NCBI GenBank assembly: GCA_029263395.1
Contig: JAJCXO010000058.1
Location: 52,412 to 116,411 of the forward strand
Direction: 5' to 3'
From: Acidobacteriota bacterium
Lineage (GTDB): Bacteria; Acidobacteriota; Thermoanaerobaculia; Multivoradales; J023
DNA length: 64,000 nucleotides
The notes below the pieces were generated by a model that made no database searches, had not been told where the DNA came from, and saw only the letters and a program-made list of their open reading frames with translations. The position numbers were made by a program, and so were the translations under genes. This document shows positions 8,803 through 18,508 of the stretch, piece by piece. Position 1 is the stretch's first letter. Every line of letters starts with the position of its first letter.

Positions 8803-10173
8803 GTGACTCTGGAACTTGATCTCCGCGCTGACGCCATGGCTTGCCTGAAGGCGGCAATCGCGGCAGTCGAACCCGAGTCGCTGACAATGGACTTCTTGCG
8901 ACAGCACCCCGAGTGCATTGTGAATCCGGGACGGCTGGTCATCGTCGCTATCGGTAAGGCCGCGGCGACGATGACTCGCGGTGCAGTGCACGGTATCCGA
9001 GACCTCAGGAGCACACACGACCTCACCGGCGCGCTGATCGCTCCAACGGATGACGTTGACAGCCTCGAGCAGTGGTTGTCCGCGAAGGGTTTACCTACAT
9101 CCCAAGGCCTCGAAGTCTTCGGGGGTGGACACCCGATGCCAAACCTCGAGGGAGTGCGGGGAGCCCGAGCAATCCACACCCTGGCTGGCGAGCTCGAGGT
9201 GAGTGACACGCTGCTCTGCCTTATTTCTGGGGGTGGCTCGGCCCTGATGACCCTCCCGCCGGATGCGGTCACCTTGACCGAAATGCAATCCACCACCCAA
9301 ACCTTGTTGCAGGCCGGCGCCAACATCCACCAACTCAATAGCGTCCGCAAGCACCTCGACCTGCTCAAGGGTGGACGCCTGGCCCAGGTCGCTAGCCCGG
9401 CTCGTGTCGTCGCCTTGGTGTTGTCCGATGTTGTCGGCGACCCGCTTGACGTCATTGCCTCCGGGCCGGTGACTGCCGACCGTACAACCTATCGCGACGC
9501 GATCGACACCCTGCGCCAATTCGCGGTCTGGGACATCATCCCCGCCGCCGTCCGTGATCATTTGGAACGTGGTAATGATGGGAACACTCCGGAATCCCCC
9601 AAGCCTGGAGCGGCTTGCTTCGACCGAGTCGAAACTCATGTGATCGGCTCCAACCGTCTCGCCGCTGACGCCGCTAGAGCGACGGCTGAACGCCGTGGAT
9701 ACGCCACCCAGTTGCTAACCACCTGCCTCACAGGAGAAGCTCGGGAAGTCGGGCACATGCTGGCGTCGATCGGACAGCAAATTGTTACCAGAGAAGAGCC
9801 GCTCTCCGCTCCGGCTTGCATCGTGGCTGCCGGCGAAACCACCGTCAGCGTGCGCGGCGGTGGTGTCGGCGGTCGCAACCAGGAAGTTGCCCTGGGTGCC
9901 GCTCTCGCACTGGACGAAAACCCAGTGAGCGAAAGTATCCTCATCACCTCGATGGGTACCGACGGCATCGACGGTCCGACCGATGCCGCTGGCGCCTGGT
10001 CTACCGGCACCACGCTGCCTCGCGCCCGGCAGCTAGGCCTCGACGCTGCCAGAGCTCTCGCCGACAACGACGCCTACCCATTCTTCAGAGCCCTCGACGA
10101 CCTCATCATTACCGGTGCTACCGGCACCAACGTGATGGATATTGCGCTGGTGCTGGTGGGCACCAAAACTTGA
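8803..10173 (+). CDS. Glycerate 2-kinase (MOFRL family)
   Basis: Phosphorylates D-glycerate to 2-phosphoglycerate in glyoxylate/serine-derived carbon assimilation. The start is set at GTG 8803 because a GAAGGAGG box stands just before it and the upstream frame overlaps the dehydrogenase remnant; this gives 456 residues. The N-terminal DUF4147 domain shows VAIGKAA (about 45), CLISGGGSALM (about 140), NSVRKHLDLLKGGRLA (about 180) and VVGDPLDVIASGPV. The MOFRL domain contains GGRNQEVALG and MGTDGIDGPTDAAGA. It is coupled to the remnant upstream, consistent with a former glyoxylate reductase-glycerate kinase operon. Confidence 0.93.
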   Translation: MTLELDLRADAMACLKAAIAAVEPESLTMDFLRQHPECIVNPGRLVIVAIGKAAATMTRGAVHGIRDLRSTHDLTGALIAPTDDVDSLEQWLSAKGLPTSQGLEVFGGGHPMPNLEGVRGARAIHTLAGELEVSDTLLCLISGGGSALMTLPPDAVTLTEMQSTTQTLLQAGANIHQLNSVRKHLDLLKGGRLAQVASPARVVALVLSDVVGDPLDVIASGPVTADRTTYRDAIDTLRQFAVWDIIPAAVRDHLERGNDGNTPESPKPGAACFDRVETHVIGSNRLAADAARATAERRGYATQLLTTCLTGEAREVGHMLASIGQQIVTREEPLSAPACIVAAGETTVSVRGGGVGGRNQEVALGAALALDENPVSESILITSMGTDGIDGPTDAAGAWSTGTTLPRARQLGLDAARALADNDAYPFFRALDDLIITGATGTNVMDIALVLVGTKT

Positions 10174-10237
10174 ACGGCCGAACCAGCCCAAGCCTGAAAG
10201 ACACTCGGTCCGAAGACGGCAAACCACCTCGACATTA

Positions 10238-10267
10238 TTCAACTAACCGACCAGTCGGTCATATAGC
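10238..10267 (+). promoter_or_regulatory. Candidate promoter with TetR-type operator for the MATE gene
   Basis: ACCGAC-CA-GTCGGT at 10246-10259 is a perfect 6+6 inverted repeat of the kind bound by many TetR-family repressors. A weak -35-like TTCAAC (10238-10243) and a -10-like TATAGC (10262-10267) are 18 bases apart with the dyad between them, an arrangement for repression by occlusion. The ATG at 10276 is only eight bases after the -10 and has no ribosome site, so the transcript could be leaderless. No TetR gene is in the window. Core promoter boxes are inferred; the dyad is seen directly. Confidence 0.55.
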
Positions 10268-10275
10268 ATGCATCG

Positions 10276-11697
10276 ATGAGTGAGAGTCCGCCATCGATGG
10301 CCCCGGAGGCTCCAACCAGCTTCTGGGGTGACGTGAGATCTGCGATCCGTGGCGGACGCCAGGACTACACCTCGATCACCATCGACCGAGCCATCATGTT
10401 GCTGGCGATTCCGATGGTGCTCGAGATGTCGATGCAATCCCTGTTCGGGGTGGTCGATGTCTACTTCGTGAGCCGGCTGGGATCCAACCCGGTAGCGATT
10501 CTCGGCCTCGCCGACTCACTGCTGGCGCTGGTATTCGCGCTTGCGATGGGCTTGTCTATGGGAACCGCAGCGATGGTTGCTCGCCGGATTGGCGAGGGGA
10601 ACCTCGAGGCTGCAGCCGTCGCTGCGGTCCAAGCCATCGGGTTGGGTGTGTTGGTTGCGGTACCTTGCGGGCTACTCGGCAGCCTTTTCCCGGTTCCAGC
10701 CCTGAGACTCATGGGTGCCAGCCAGGCTCTGGCGGCGGAAGGTTCAACCTACACTGCCATCCTGCTCGGCAGCAACATCACGGTGATGTTGCTATTCCTG
10801 ATCAACTCGGTATTCCGTGGGGCCGGAGATGCGGCGCTCGCAATGCGTGCCCTATGGCTGGCAAACGGTATCAACATCGTTCTCGATCCAATATTGATTT
10901 TCGGATTGGGACCGATCCCGGCCCTTGGCTTGGAGGGAGCGGCAGTTGCGACCACTATTGGACGAGCCACCGGCGTGCTCTACCAACTGCGAAAGCTCAG
11001 TGACGGCAGCAGCCGGGTCAAGATCAATCGGCACCACTGGCAACTCCAATGGGCGACCATGCTTCGACTCGCAAGGGTCAGTGGCATCGGCATCCTGCAA
11101 TACATGATCTCGACCGCCAGCTTTATGGGATTAGTGAGGATCTTGGCTGTCTTCGGTGACGTTGCGCTCGCCGGCTATACCGTGGCGGTCAGGATCATCA
11201 TCTTCATCTTGTTACCGGCTTGGGGCATGGGCAACGCCGCGGCAACTCTGGTCGGGCAAAACCTTGGCATCGGCGATCCGGAACGAGCTAAACGCTCGGT
11301 CTGGAGAACCGCTTATTGCAATGTAGCCTTTCTAGGCAGTGTGGCGGTGATCTTTCAATTGTTCGCCGAGCCGTTGGTCGGCTTCTTCACCCAAGAGCAA
11401 GCGGTTGCCGATCTCGCCGCTGAATGTCTCAGGATATCGAGCTACAGCTATGTCTTTTGGGCCTTCGGCATGATTATGGTCCTCGCTTTCAACGGCGCTG
11501 GTGACACCACCACCCCAACCTGGATCAACTTCTTGGTTTACTGGTTGTTCCAGCTACCTCTCGCCTACCTACTCGCACACCCATGGGGTTACGGTCCGCA
11601 AGGCGTCTTCATCGCCGTCACCTGCTCTCAGACTCTTTTGGCGGTAGTCGGCACAATAGCCTTTCGCCGTGGCTCGTGGATGAGCCGCAAGATATAA
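10276..11697 (+). CDS. MATE family efflux transporter
   Basis: A 473-residue polytopic membrane protein of the multidrug and toxic compound extrusion family, which exports cationic drugs or metabolites by Na+ or H+ antiport. About twelve hydrophobic segments are visible in two homologous halves. The first begins after a 35-residue cytoplasmic tail (RAIMLLAIPMVLEMSMQSLF), and the second includes MGNAAATLVGQNLG, a MATE signature. Family landmarks include VDVYFVSRLG and FRGAGDAALAM. It stands alone, convergent with the HNH nuclease gene, with a dyad operator candidate in its promoter. Substrate unknown. Confidence 0.93.
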   Translation: MSESPPSMAPEAPTSFWGDVRSAIRGGRQDYTSITIDRAIMLLAIPMVLEMSMQSLFGVVDVYFVSRLGSNPVAILGLADSLLALVFALAMGLSMGTAAMVARRIGEGNLEAAAVAAVQAIGLGVLVAVPCGLLGSLFPVPALRLMGASQALAAEGSTYTAILLGSNITVMLLFLINSVFRGAGDAALAMRALWLANGINIVLDPILIFGLGPIPALGLEGAAVATTIGRATGVLYQLRKLSDGSSRVKINRHHWQLQWATMLRLARVSGIGILQYMISTASFMGLVRILAVFGDVALAGYTVAVRIIIFILLPAWGMGNAAATLVGQNLGIGDPERAKRSVWRTAYCNVAFLGSVAVIFQLFAEPLVGFFTQEQAVADLAAECLRISSYSYVFWAFGMIMVLAFNGAGDTTTPTWINFLVYWLFQLPLAYLLAHPWGYGPQGVFIAVTCSQTLLAVVGTIAFRRGSWMSRKI

Positions 11698-11732
11698 GCG
11701 GCGTAACGGTCGTCGGTTTCGTGTCGGCCCGG

Positions 11733-12278
11733 TCAATCTTCCAAGGCGACGTGCCAATACCGCACCGACTGCAAGTAGTCGCGCCAGGTGAGCGGCATGT
11801 CGTCGGTCCACACCAGAATCGACGACGCTGCCCCTGGTAGATACTTGGGACGCACCGGCTTCGAGCGTAACTTCATGTTGGCTTGATCGGGCGTCCGATT
11901 GCCCTTGCGCTGGTTACACGGAAAACAAGCCACAACAATGTTCTCCCAGCGTGTCCGTCCGCCTTGAGCTCTGGGCAACACATGTTCGAAATCAAAAGCG
12001 TTGGACGGTACCCGCTCACCGCAGTATTGACAGCGCCCTTTGTCCCGAAGGTAAAGATTCTTGCGGTTGAACTTGACCCCGCCCCGGAAGACGTAGCTCA
12101 CCCGGCGCACGAAGCGGACGATCGAAGGCATCGGAAACACTTCACAGGCCGAGCGGATCACTCGATCAGCGTAGGTTTCGACGATTTCAGCTCGACCGGT
12201 GAAAACCAGGCAGAAGGCTTCCCGCCAGCTGACCCGGTTGACCGGCTGATACGACGCGTTCAGCACCAGAGTTTCCAT
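11733..12278 (-). CDS. HNH endonuclease
   Basis: A 181-residue HNH-family protein. The start at 12278 (METLVLNASYQPVN) is supported by GAGGAA seven bases upstream and by the conserved N-terminus of this group; the open frame extends 47 codons further without support. The HNH core comprises CQYCGE, then FEHVLPRAQGG with the catalytic His, then WENIVVACFPCNQRKG, so two CxxC pairs bind a structural zinc. This stand-alone HNH type is common in bacterial chromosomes and its biological substrate is not established. Convergent with the MATE gene and divergent from the GWxTD gene. Confidence 0.9.
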   Translation of the reverse strand: METLVLNASYQPVNRVSWREAFCLVFTGRAEIVETYADRVIRSACEVFPMPSIVRFVRRVSYVFRGGVKFNRKNLYLRDKGRCQYCGERVPSNAFDFEHVLPRAQGGRTRWENIVVACFPCNQRKGNRTPDQANMKLRSKPVRPKYLPGAASSILVWTDDMPLTWRDYLQSVRYWHVALED

Positions 12279-12454
12279 TGCCCGTTCCTCATGACCGGTT
12301 ACCGGACCTCCCTGCCCTGCGACGCTGAGCTTATCGCAAAGTTTGACTGAGGACGCCTGCGACTGATTCTGGGGACAATCCCGACAGCCCGACAGCCTAC
12401 AACCCCACGCACGAGTCACTGGACGGTGGCGTTGATCTTGCTTACGATCCCAGT

Positions 12455-14935
12455 ATGTACTGCCGTTTTGCTACTGTTTTCCTCAGCGTGCTGCCTTTCA
12501 TTGGTTTCCTTGCCGTAACCACGCCAGCTCTCGCCGAAGACGCATCAGCTGACCTCGAGTCGCGCTACGTCGACTGGCTAGCGATGGTCGATCAGATGAT
12601 CACCGACGAAGAAAAAGACTTCTTCTCGACAATTGTTGAAGATTTCCGACGCGACGCATTCATCGAGCGTTTCTGGGAGGTTCGTGATCCGGATCCACTG
12701 ACCCATATGAACGAGTTGCGTCGGCCTTGGGAAGAACACGCTGCCATCGCCCGCAGCCGCTACCCAGCCCTGACCGACGGCCGCTCGCGACTCATGATGC
12801 TCAAAGGCGAGCCCTTTACCTTCTGTCTCGAACGGGCCCGCGAGATGGAGGTCTGGTACTACGAGGTCGGCGAGGAAGAAGTCTTCCCCATCACCCTCTA
12901 CACCAACATCCAACATCGCGACTACGAGATTTATGAGCCGGGTATGATCCTCAACACTGCACTACGCGCCGAGGCTGTGGTTGGCCTCACCATGCGCAAC
13001 ATGTGTGGTGGCATCAATCCGGAGCTGATGTCCAAGGAGATCACCCGGCGCTACAAGGGATCAATGACTTACGAGCAGGCCCTGCAACGGTTCCTCACGC
13101 CGCCGGAAGAGCCATCGAAGGAGTGGGTGGCAACCTTCGCCAGTGCCACAACCGATCTGCCGGAGGACGCCGAGACCTTCGACTTGGCCTTCGAGGTTGC
13201 TTATCCCGGGTACTACCAGCAACGTACCGTGGTCGAAGGTATCGCAGTGGTGCCAGCCGGCTTGGCTGGCACCCTGGAAGCCAGCCCTTCAGCGACCCAC
13301 CATTTCCAGATTGTTGGCGAAGTTGTCCGTGATGGCCGCCTGTTCGACAATTTTCGCTACAACTTCGAACTGCCGGCAAGCGACGGCACCCCGCCGCCGA
13401 TCCCCTTGATCTTTCAGCGTTACCTGAGACCTGGACCGGCCAAAGTCCTGCTACGTGTCGAAGACTTGTTCGCCCGACGTTTCGCCCGGGTCGAGCTCGA
13501 TATCGACATACCCAAGGTGACGAACGCCGCCGATGTACCGCAATTCGCCGACACCGAGCTCATGCGTCTACTGGCTGAGGCCAACGCTGCCGCCGCCCGC
13601 GGCGAACACATCTTACGCCTTGTAGCTCCACAACAGCTGGTCTTGACCGGGTTACTGCGCATCAAGACTTTTTCCGCCGGCCACTTCGACAAGGTCAGCT
13701 TCTTCCTCGACAACAAACCTCTGCTCACCAAACGTAGCCCGCCCTACAGCGTCGAACTCGACCTTGGAGACACCCCAATCCCCCACTTGCTGCGGGTCAG
13801 CGGCTTCGACAAAGACGGTCAAGAAACCGCTCGCGACGAGCTCCAGCTCAACCCCGGCGGCCAACGCTTCCGGGTCCGACTGGCCGAGCCCCGTGCCGGT
13901 GGCAAGTACCGACGGAGTGTACCGGTGGTGGTCGACATCCAAACTCCAGACGACAAACCGATCGAACGGGTCGAGCTCTACATCGACGAACGCCGCGTCG
14001 CCACGTTGTATCAGCCCCCCTACGCACAACCTATCCTGCTGCCGGAAGACCAAGCGATGGTTTATGTCCGGGCGGTGGCTTTCCTCGAAGACGGCAACTC
14101 CACCGAAGACGTGGCCTTTATCAACGCCCCCGACTACCTTGAAGAGATCGACGTCCAGATGGTGGAAGTTTACGCCACCGTCCACGACCGTCGCGGCCGC
14201 CCTTTACTCGGGCTTGGCGAAGAAGCGTTCACCCTCGTCGAAGACGGCAATACCCAAACCCTGCGGCGTTTCGCTTGGGTCGAAGACCTCCCGATCCACG
14301 CTGGGTTACTGCTCGATGTTTCGGCATCGATGGAAGACAGTCTCGAGACCGTCACCGAGGCCGCCCGCGACTTTGTCGAGCAGACTATCCAGACCAAAGA
14401 CCGGCTGGCGCTACTGACTTTCAACCAACGTCCCAACGTTGTGCAACGCTTCACTAACGACGTGACGCTCATCCAGAACTCGTTGGCAGCGCTGCGCTCG
14501 GAAGGCGGCACCGCGATCTACGACAGCTTAGTGTTCGCTCTGCACTATTTTCACGGTGTCAAAGGCCAGAAGGCCCTGCTGCTGCTGTCCGATGGCCAGG
14601 ACGAGTCGAGCGGCTTTGCCTTCGAGGACACCCTCGAATATGCCCGCCGCGCCGGAGTGACGGTTTATGCCATCGGCCTCGGCGAGGCCGTCCAAAAACG
14701 CGGCCACCGCAGAGTGCTCACCAAAATCGCAGACGAGACCGGAGGGCGTGCCTTTTTCGTCGAAGACGTCTCGGAGCTCGAGATGATCTACGCTACGATT
14801 CAGGAGGAGCTACGCTCTCAGTATCTGTTGGTCTACCAAAGCACCAGTCAGCAGGATCCCGCGGCGTTCCGAAGGGTCGAAGTCAAAATAGACGGTGGCC
14901 ATGAGGTGCGGACAATGAGCGGGTACTATCCTTGA
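12455..14935 (+). CDS. Secreted GWxTD-domain protein with von Willebrand factor A domain
   Basis: An 826-residue exported protein. Residues 1-28 are a signal peptide ending TPALAEDA. A GWxTD-type domain follows at about 40-210 (WLAMVDQMITDEEKD, then FIERFWEVRDPDP). Next come beta-rich, Ig-like modules at about 380-560. The C-terminus carries a VWA domain at about 605-800 of the acidobacterial VWFA-related kind. It has an intact metal-ion adhesion site: DVSAS (about 618), Thr in GGTAIYDS, and Asp in LLSDGQDES. This suggests a periplasmic or surface protein that binds protein or matrix ligands through a metal ion. wecB begins nine bases downstream, so cotranscription is likely. Confidence 0.88.
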   Translation: MYCRFATVFLSVLPFIGFLAVTTPALAEDASADLESRYVDWLAMVDQMITDEEKDFFSTIVEDFRRDAFIERFWEVRDPDPLTHMNELRRPWEEHAAIARSRYPALTDGRSRLMMLKGEPFTFCLERAREMEVWYYEVGEEEVFPITLYTNIQHRDYEIYEPGMILNTALRAEAVVGLTMRNMCGGINPELMSKEITRRYKGSMTYEQALQRFLTPPEEPSKEWVATFASATTDLPEDAETFDLAFEVAYPGYYQQRTVVEGIAVVPAGLAGTLEASPSATHHFQIVGEVVRDGRLFDNFRYNFELPASDGTPPPIPLIFQRYLRPGPAKVLLRVEDLFARRFARVELDIDIPKVTNAADVPQFADTELMRLLAEANAAAARGEHILRLVAPQQLVLTGLLRIKTFSAGHFDKVSFFLDNKPLLTKRSPPYSVELDLGDTPIPHLLRVSGFDKDGQETARDELQLNPGGQRFRVRLAEPRAGGKYRRSVPVVVDIQTPDDKPIERVELYIDERRVATLYQPPYAQPILLPEDQAMVYVRAVAFLEDGNSTEDVAFINAPDYLEEIDVQMVEVYATVHDRRGRPLLGLGEEAFTLVEDGNTQTLRRFAWVEDLPIHAGLLLDVSASMEDSLETVTEAARDFVEQTIQTKDRLALLTFNQRPNVVQRFTNDVTLIQNSLAALRSEGGTAIYDSLVFALHYFHGVKGQKALLLLSDGQDESSGFAFEDTLEYARRAGVTVYAIGLGEAVQKRGHRRVLTKIADETGGRAFFVEDVSELEMIYATIQEELRSQYLLVYQSTSQQDPAAFRRVEVKIDGGHEVRTMSGYYP

Positions 14936-14944
14936 GGAGTCTAC

Positions 14945-16093
14945 TTGAGCCCCACCCACCGCGTCCTTTCGATCTTTGGCACCCGCCCCGAGGCGATCAA
15001 GATGGCGCCGATCGTCCATGCGCTGGAAGCCTCTGAGTCCTTTGAAAGCCGCGTCTGCGTCACCGCCCAACACCGCGGGATGCTCGATCAAGTACTGGAG
15101 CTTTTCGAGCTTCAGCCGCACCATGATCTCGACGTCATGCGTCAGCGCCAAACGCTGGCCGGCCTGACCGCTCGCGCCCTCACAGGCTTGGCCGAGGTCT
15201 TGGCTGAAGAAAAGCCCGAGGTCGTGCTTGTACAAGGCGATACCACCACGACTTTCGCCGGTGCCCTCGCCGCCTTCTACGCCGGCATCGCGGTCGGTCA
15301 TATCGAGGCGGGCCTGCGCACCGGCGACCTCGATGCCCCCTTCCCCGAGGAAGCCAACCGCCTCCTGACCGACCGTATCACCACCTACCACTTTGCGCCG
15401 ACCCGACGGTGTCGTGAGGCATTGGTGGCCGAGGGTGCACCGCCGGTGCGGATTTGGCTGACCGGCAATACGGTTGTTGATGCCTTGCTCTGGGTCCGCA
15501 ATCGCATGCATCAAACTCCGCTGGAGCACCATCGTGAAGAGCTCGGCAGCGCCTTCGCCACCGTCGCCGAGAACACCTCGCCCCTCATCCTCGTCACCGG
15601 CCACCGTCGCGAGAGTTTCGGAGAAGGATTCCGCAACATCTGCCAGGCCTTGCACGACCTCGCTAGCGCCCGGCCGGAGGTCGACTTCGTCTACCCTGTC
15701 CACCTCAACCCAGAAGTCCAGGGCCCCGTCCACTCAAAACTCGAGGGTTTGCCCAACGTCCACCTCCTCGGTCCCCTCAGCTATGCACCCTTCGTCCGCC
15801 TGATGGACCGCGCCACCTTTGTCCTCACCGACTCCGGCGGCGTCCAAGAAGAAGCCCCGGCGCTCGGCAAACCGGTGCTGGTGATGCGCGACGTCACGGA
15901 ACGGCAGGAAGGTGTCGAAGCCGGCACCGCTCGTCTCGTCGGGACCAATCCACGGCATATCGTCGACGAGGCCCTCCGCCTGCTCGACGAAGGTGAGGTC
16001 TACGATGCCATGAGCCGTGCCCACAATCCCTACGGCGACGGCCGGGCAGCGGAACGGACGGTAGAAGCGCTGGCCTCGGCGTTGGGGTGTTGA
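14945..16093 (+). CDS. wecB: UDP-N-acetylglucosamine 2-epimerase (non-hydrolysing)
   Basis: Interconverts UDP-GlcNAc and UDP-ManNAc, the ManNAc donor for surface polysaccharides. 382 residues of normal family length. Signatures are GTRPEAIKMAP (N-terminus), QGDTTTTFAG (about 98), HIEAGLRTGD (about 120), GHRRESFGEG (about 217) and TDSGGVQEEAPALGKPVL (about 295), which binds the UDP moiety. The start is TTG at 14945, nine bases after the preceding stop and preceded by GAGGAG. Polysaccharide context continues on the opposite strand with the deacetylase and flavin enzyme genes. Confidence 0.95.
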   Translation: MSPTHRVLSIFGTRPEAIKMAPIVHALEASESFESRVCVTAQHRGMLDQVLELFELQPHHDLDVMRQRQTLAGLTARALTGLAEVLAEEKPEVVLVQGDTTTTFAGALAAFYAGIAVGHIEAGLRTGDLDAPFPEEANRLLTDRITTYHFAPTRRCREALVAEGAPPVRIWLTGNTVVDALLWVRNRMHQTPLEHHREELGSAFATVAENTSPLILVTGHRRESFGEGFRNICQALHDLASARPEVDFVYPVHLNPEVQGPVHSKLEGLPNVHLLGPLSYAPFVRLMDRATFVLTDSGGVQEEAPALGKPVLVMRDVTERQEGVEAGTARLVGTNPRHIVDEALRLLDEGEVYDAMSRAHNPYGDGRAAERTVEALASALGC

Positions 16094-16147
16094 GCGAAGA
16101 GTAACTTGCCGACTGGAAGACTCGGTGGCTTGCGTTCGGTGGCGAGC

Positions 16148-17116
16148 CTACGAAACGTCGCGGAAGTCTGGATCCCGAACCGCTAATTCGCTGCGGCCTT
16201 CAATCGCTTCGACGTGACGCCCCATCGGCAAGACCTCGAAGTACCGGCGATAAATATCCAAGAACTCACACGCCCGGCGGCGCTTGACCTCCCCCGTCAT
16301 GCGCATCGCTGGAAAGAAGGCCAACCCATCACAATCATCGCCACCGAGAAAGTCGAGCGGGTGCAACAACAACGAGGGTTCGACGCCGGCCAGGCGACAC
16401 AGCCACAACGCCTTGTGGAAGTACACCTTCGCCAACAAATGCGAGTAGACACCGAGATACAGCAGGTAGCTCAGGTGGAATGGAATCTTGAACATCGGCA
16501 AAGTGGTGACCGGGAGTTCGAGCATTATCCCTTCGTCCATCTGCCAACGGTACGGCTTGATGGGGCGTGTTCCGTCGCGCAGGGTGCCGAACAACTTGCG
16601 GCGCTGTTCGCGTTCTTCTGGGGAGAGCTTGGCGGTCCGGAAGTAGTAGGCGCGGGCTAGCGGCCCGAGGTAGGTCGGGAAGGTCGAGGCGTCGTAACGG
16701 TAGCCGCGACGGACGAGAACTCGCAGGGTTGACGTCGACAGGCTGTAACCGGGACCTCGGAACCCGTCAGGCTTGACGCCGGTCACATCGACGATGGCTT
16801 CCTCGGCCTTCGCCAGCTCCGCGTCGAGCTCCGCTTCGTCGTAGAGGTGGAGCCACTGTTCGTGTCGGAAAGAATGATTGCCGATCTCGTGGCCCGCGGC
16901 CGAGATCGCAGCCAAGCTATCTCGGTTGGACGCAATAGCGGCGTCCTGACCAACGATAAAAAACGTGATGGTCAAGTCGCGTTGTTCGAGAATCTGCAGC
17001 ACATGAGGCACTACCACGTCCAGGTAGGAAGGATAACTCTCCCAACCCGAATCACCATGGGTCCTCAGATATGTCCACTGGTTATCGAGGTCGAGAGACA
17101 GGCTGGCCAAGCTCAT
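16148..17116 (-). CDS. Polysaccharide deacetylase family protein
   Basis: A 322-residue NodB-like deacetylase. The first metal-ligand motif is LSLDLDNQW, the second is GNHSFRHE (HxxxH), and FRGPGYS is motif 3; TFFIVGQ precedes them as usual. The metal site therefore looks intact. The C-terminal half has hydrophobic helical stretches (FHLSYLLYLGVYSHLLAKVYFHKALW) and a catalytic-type LLLHPLDFLGG. Members of this subgroup act on glycan or polyisoprenyl-linked sugars. Its ATG overlaps the stop of the flavin enzyme gene (TGATG), so the two are translationally coupled and probably act in the same glycan or glycolipid pathway. Confidence 0.87.
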   Translation of the reverse strand: MSLASLSLDLDNQWTYLRTHGDSGWESYPSYLDVVVPHVLQILEQRDLTITFFIVGQDAAIASNRDSLAAISAAGHEIGNHSFRHEQWLHLYDEAELDAELAKAEEAIVDVTGVKPDGFRGPGYSLSTSTLRVLVRRGYRYDASTFPTYLGPLARAYYFRTAKLSPEEREQRRKLFGTLRDGTRPIKPYRWQMDEGIMLELPVTTLPMFKIPFHLSYLLYLGVYSHLLAKVYFHKALWLCRLAGVEPSLLLHPLDFLGGDDCDGLAFFPAMRMTGEVKRRRACEFLDIYRRYFEVLPMGRHVEAIEGRSELAVRDPDFRDVS

Positions 17117-18495
17117 CAGAGCGGAGGCTCCATCACCACGGTGTCGGTCTCGAATCCGATGGCTTCGGTCGACGGTTGGTATTCGCCGATGCGCGCCGCG
17201 GCAGTCTCCGCCAACTGCATCGTCTCGTTGACGTTGAGGGTACCGTTGACGATGTGGGCCGAGTTGACGATGTGGACCCCACGTACCGACGTTGTGATCG
17301 GCGGCAAGCGATCCGAATAGCCAAGGGTCGAGAGGGCGAGTAGATGGCGCACCCGCGAAATCCGGAAGCTGCGTACGTGGGAGCGCTCGAAGTTGGGGTA
17401 CATGCGCTCCAGGCCAGCGAGGAACGTCGCCTCGATCTCTTCGTTCGACGCATCGAGCAAGGGATCGTCCGAGCGCACATATTTGGGCAGATAGACCAGG
17501 CTCTGGCCTGCGAAGTGACGCTCGGCATCCACCAGCCCCGACATTTCCACCACCGCGCTGAACGGCACCTCGGGATCGGTGATGTACGTCAAGTAATAGT
17601 CAGCCAAAGGCTGGCTCAGTAGGACCGAGGCACATACGATGCCCTGATAGGTAATACCCTCGAGGCGCTCGACCTCGTCATGGTCGAGCCCTCGGCAGAC
17701 CTGCGCTGCAATTTTACCGGGCAAGGTCACCGCCACTTGGTCGAACGAGAAGATCTCCGCGTTACCGCTCTCGACTTCGATACCCTCCGGCGTTGCCTCG
17801 ACCCGCTGCACTGGGGCACTGAGCCGCATATCGACGGCTTCGTCTGCCAGCGCCGCGGCAAATTGATCGATCACCCGGCCGTACCCTCCCGGCACGTAAC
17901 CAAAACGCTCTTTGTCGAGCCCCATTCGTCGCGCCTTGGAGAGACGTCGGGCCACCGCCCAAATGAAGGCGGCCGAAGCCACGCGATAGTTGTCACCGAG
18001 TTTGGCTTTGAGCAAGGGTAGCCACAGCTTTTCGAAGACCCGGGGACCCGACAACTTGGTCAGCCAGTCGACAACCGGGATCTTCTCCAGATGTTTGCCA
18101 TCACGGATCGACGCAATGTACTGGATGGACAGACCCAACCGCGCTTTGTTCCAAAGGCTCAGAGGCAGGTTGCGGAGGATGTCGGCATTGGTCGAGATCG
18201 ATACCAGCTTACCGTTGGAGAAGAAGCCGGTACGGGTTTCCACCCACTCGATCTGGTGCTCGAGTCCAAGCTCACCCAAGACATCTCTCAGCACCGAATC
18301 CGACAAGCAGATGACATGGTAATGACGATCCCAACGGATATCACCCAAATGCCAGGCATCAGCAACCCCGCCTAGTCGGTCTCCCGCTTCGAAGAGGGTG
18401 ACCTGGTGGCCACGCTGGGACAAGCGCAGCGCGAGGGTAAGACCCAGGACACCACCCCCAACGACCCCCCACCGCTCTCCCGTCAACTGGTTCAT
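17116..18495 (-). CDS. FAD-dependent oxidoreductase (amine oxidase / protoporphyrinogen oxidase-like)
   Basis: A 459-residue flavoprotein. The N-terminal Rossmann dinucleotide motif is VVGGGVLGLTLALRLSQRG followed by TLFEAGDRLGG, typical of the flavin-containing amine-oxidase superfamily. The C-terminus has the second FAD contact (VRGVHIVNSAHI). The central substrate domain is diverged, so no substrate can be named. Relatives are found in polysaccharide and lipid gene clusters and are annotated loosely as protoporphyrinogen oxidase-like. The stop overlaps the start of the deacetylase gene, and the cupin gene ends 13 bases before its own start, so all three are likely one operon. Confidence 0.85.
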   Translation of the reverse strand: MNQLTGERWGVVGGGVLGLTLALRLSQRGHQVTLFEAGDRLGGVADAWHLGDIRWDRHYHVICLSDSVLRDVLGELGLEHQIEWVETRTGFFSNGKLVSISTNADILRNLPLSLWNKARLGLSIQYIASIRDGKHLEKIPVVDWLTKLSGPRVFEKLWLPLLKAKLGDNYRVASAAFIWAVARRLSKARRMGLDKERFGYVPGGYGRVIDQFAAALADEAVDMRLSAPVQRVEATPEGIEVESGNAEIFSFDQVAVTLPGKIAAQVCRGLDHDEVERLEGITYQGIVCASVLLSQPLADYYLTYITDPEVPFSAVVEMSGLVDAERHFAGQSLVYLPKYVRSDDPLLDASNEEIEATFLAGLERMYPNFERSHVRSFRISRVRHLLALSTLGYSDRLPPITTSVRGVHIVNSAHIVNGTLNVNETMQLAETAAARIGEYQPSTEAIGFETDTVVMEPPL

Positions 18496-18508
18496 TCGCC
18501 AGACGCCG

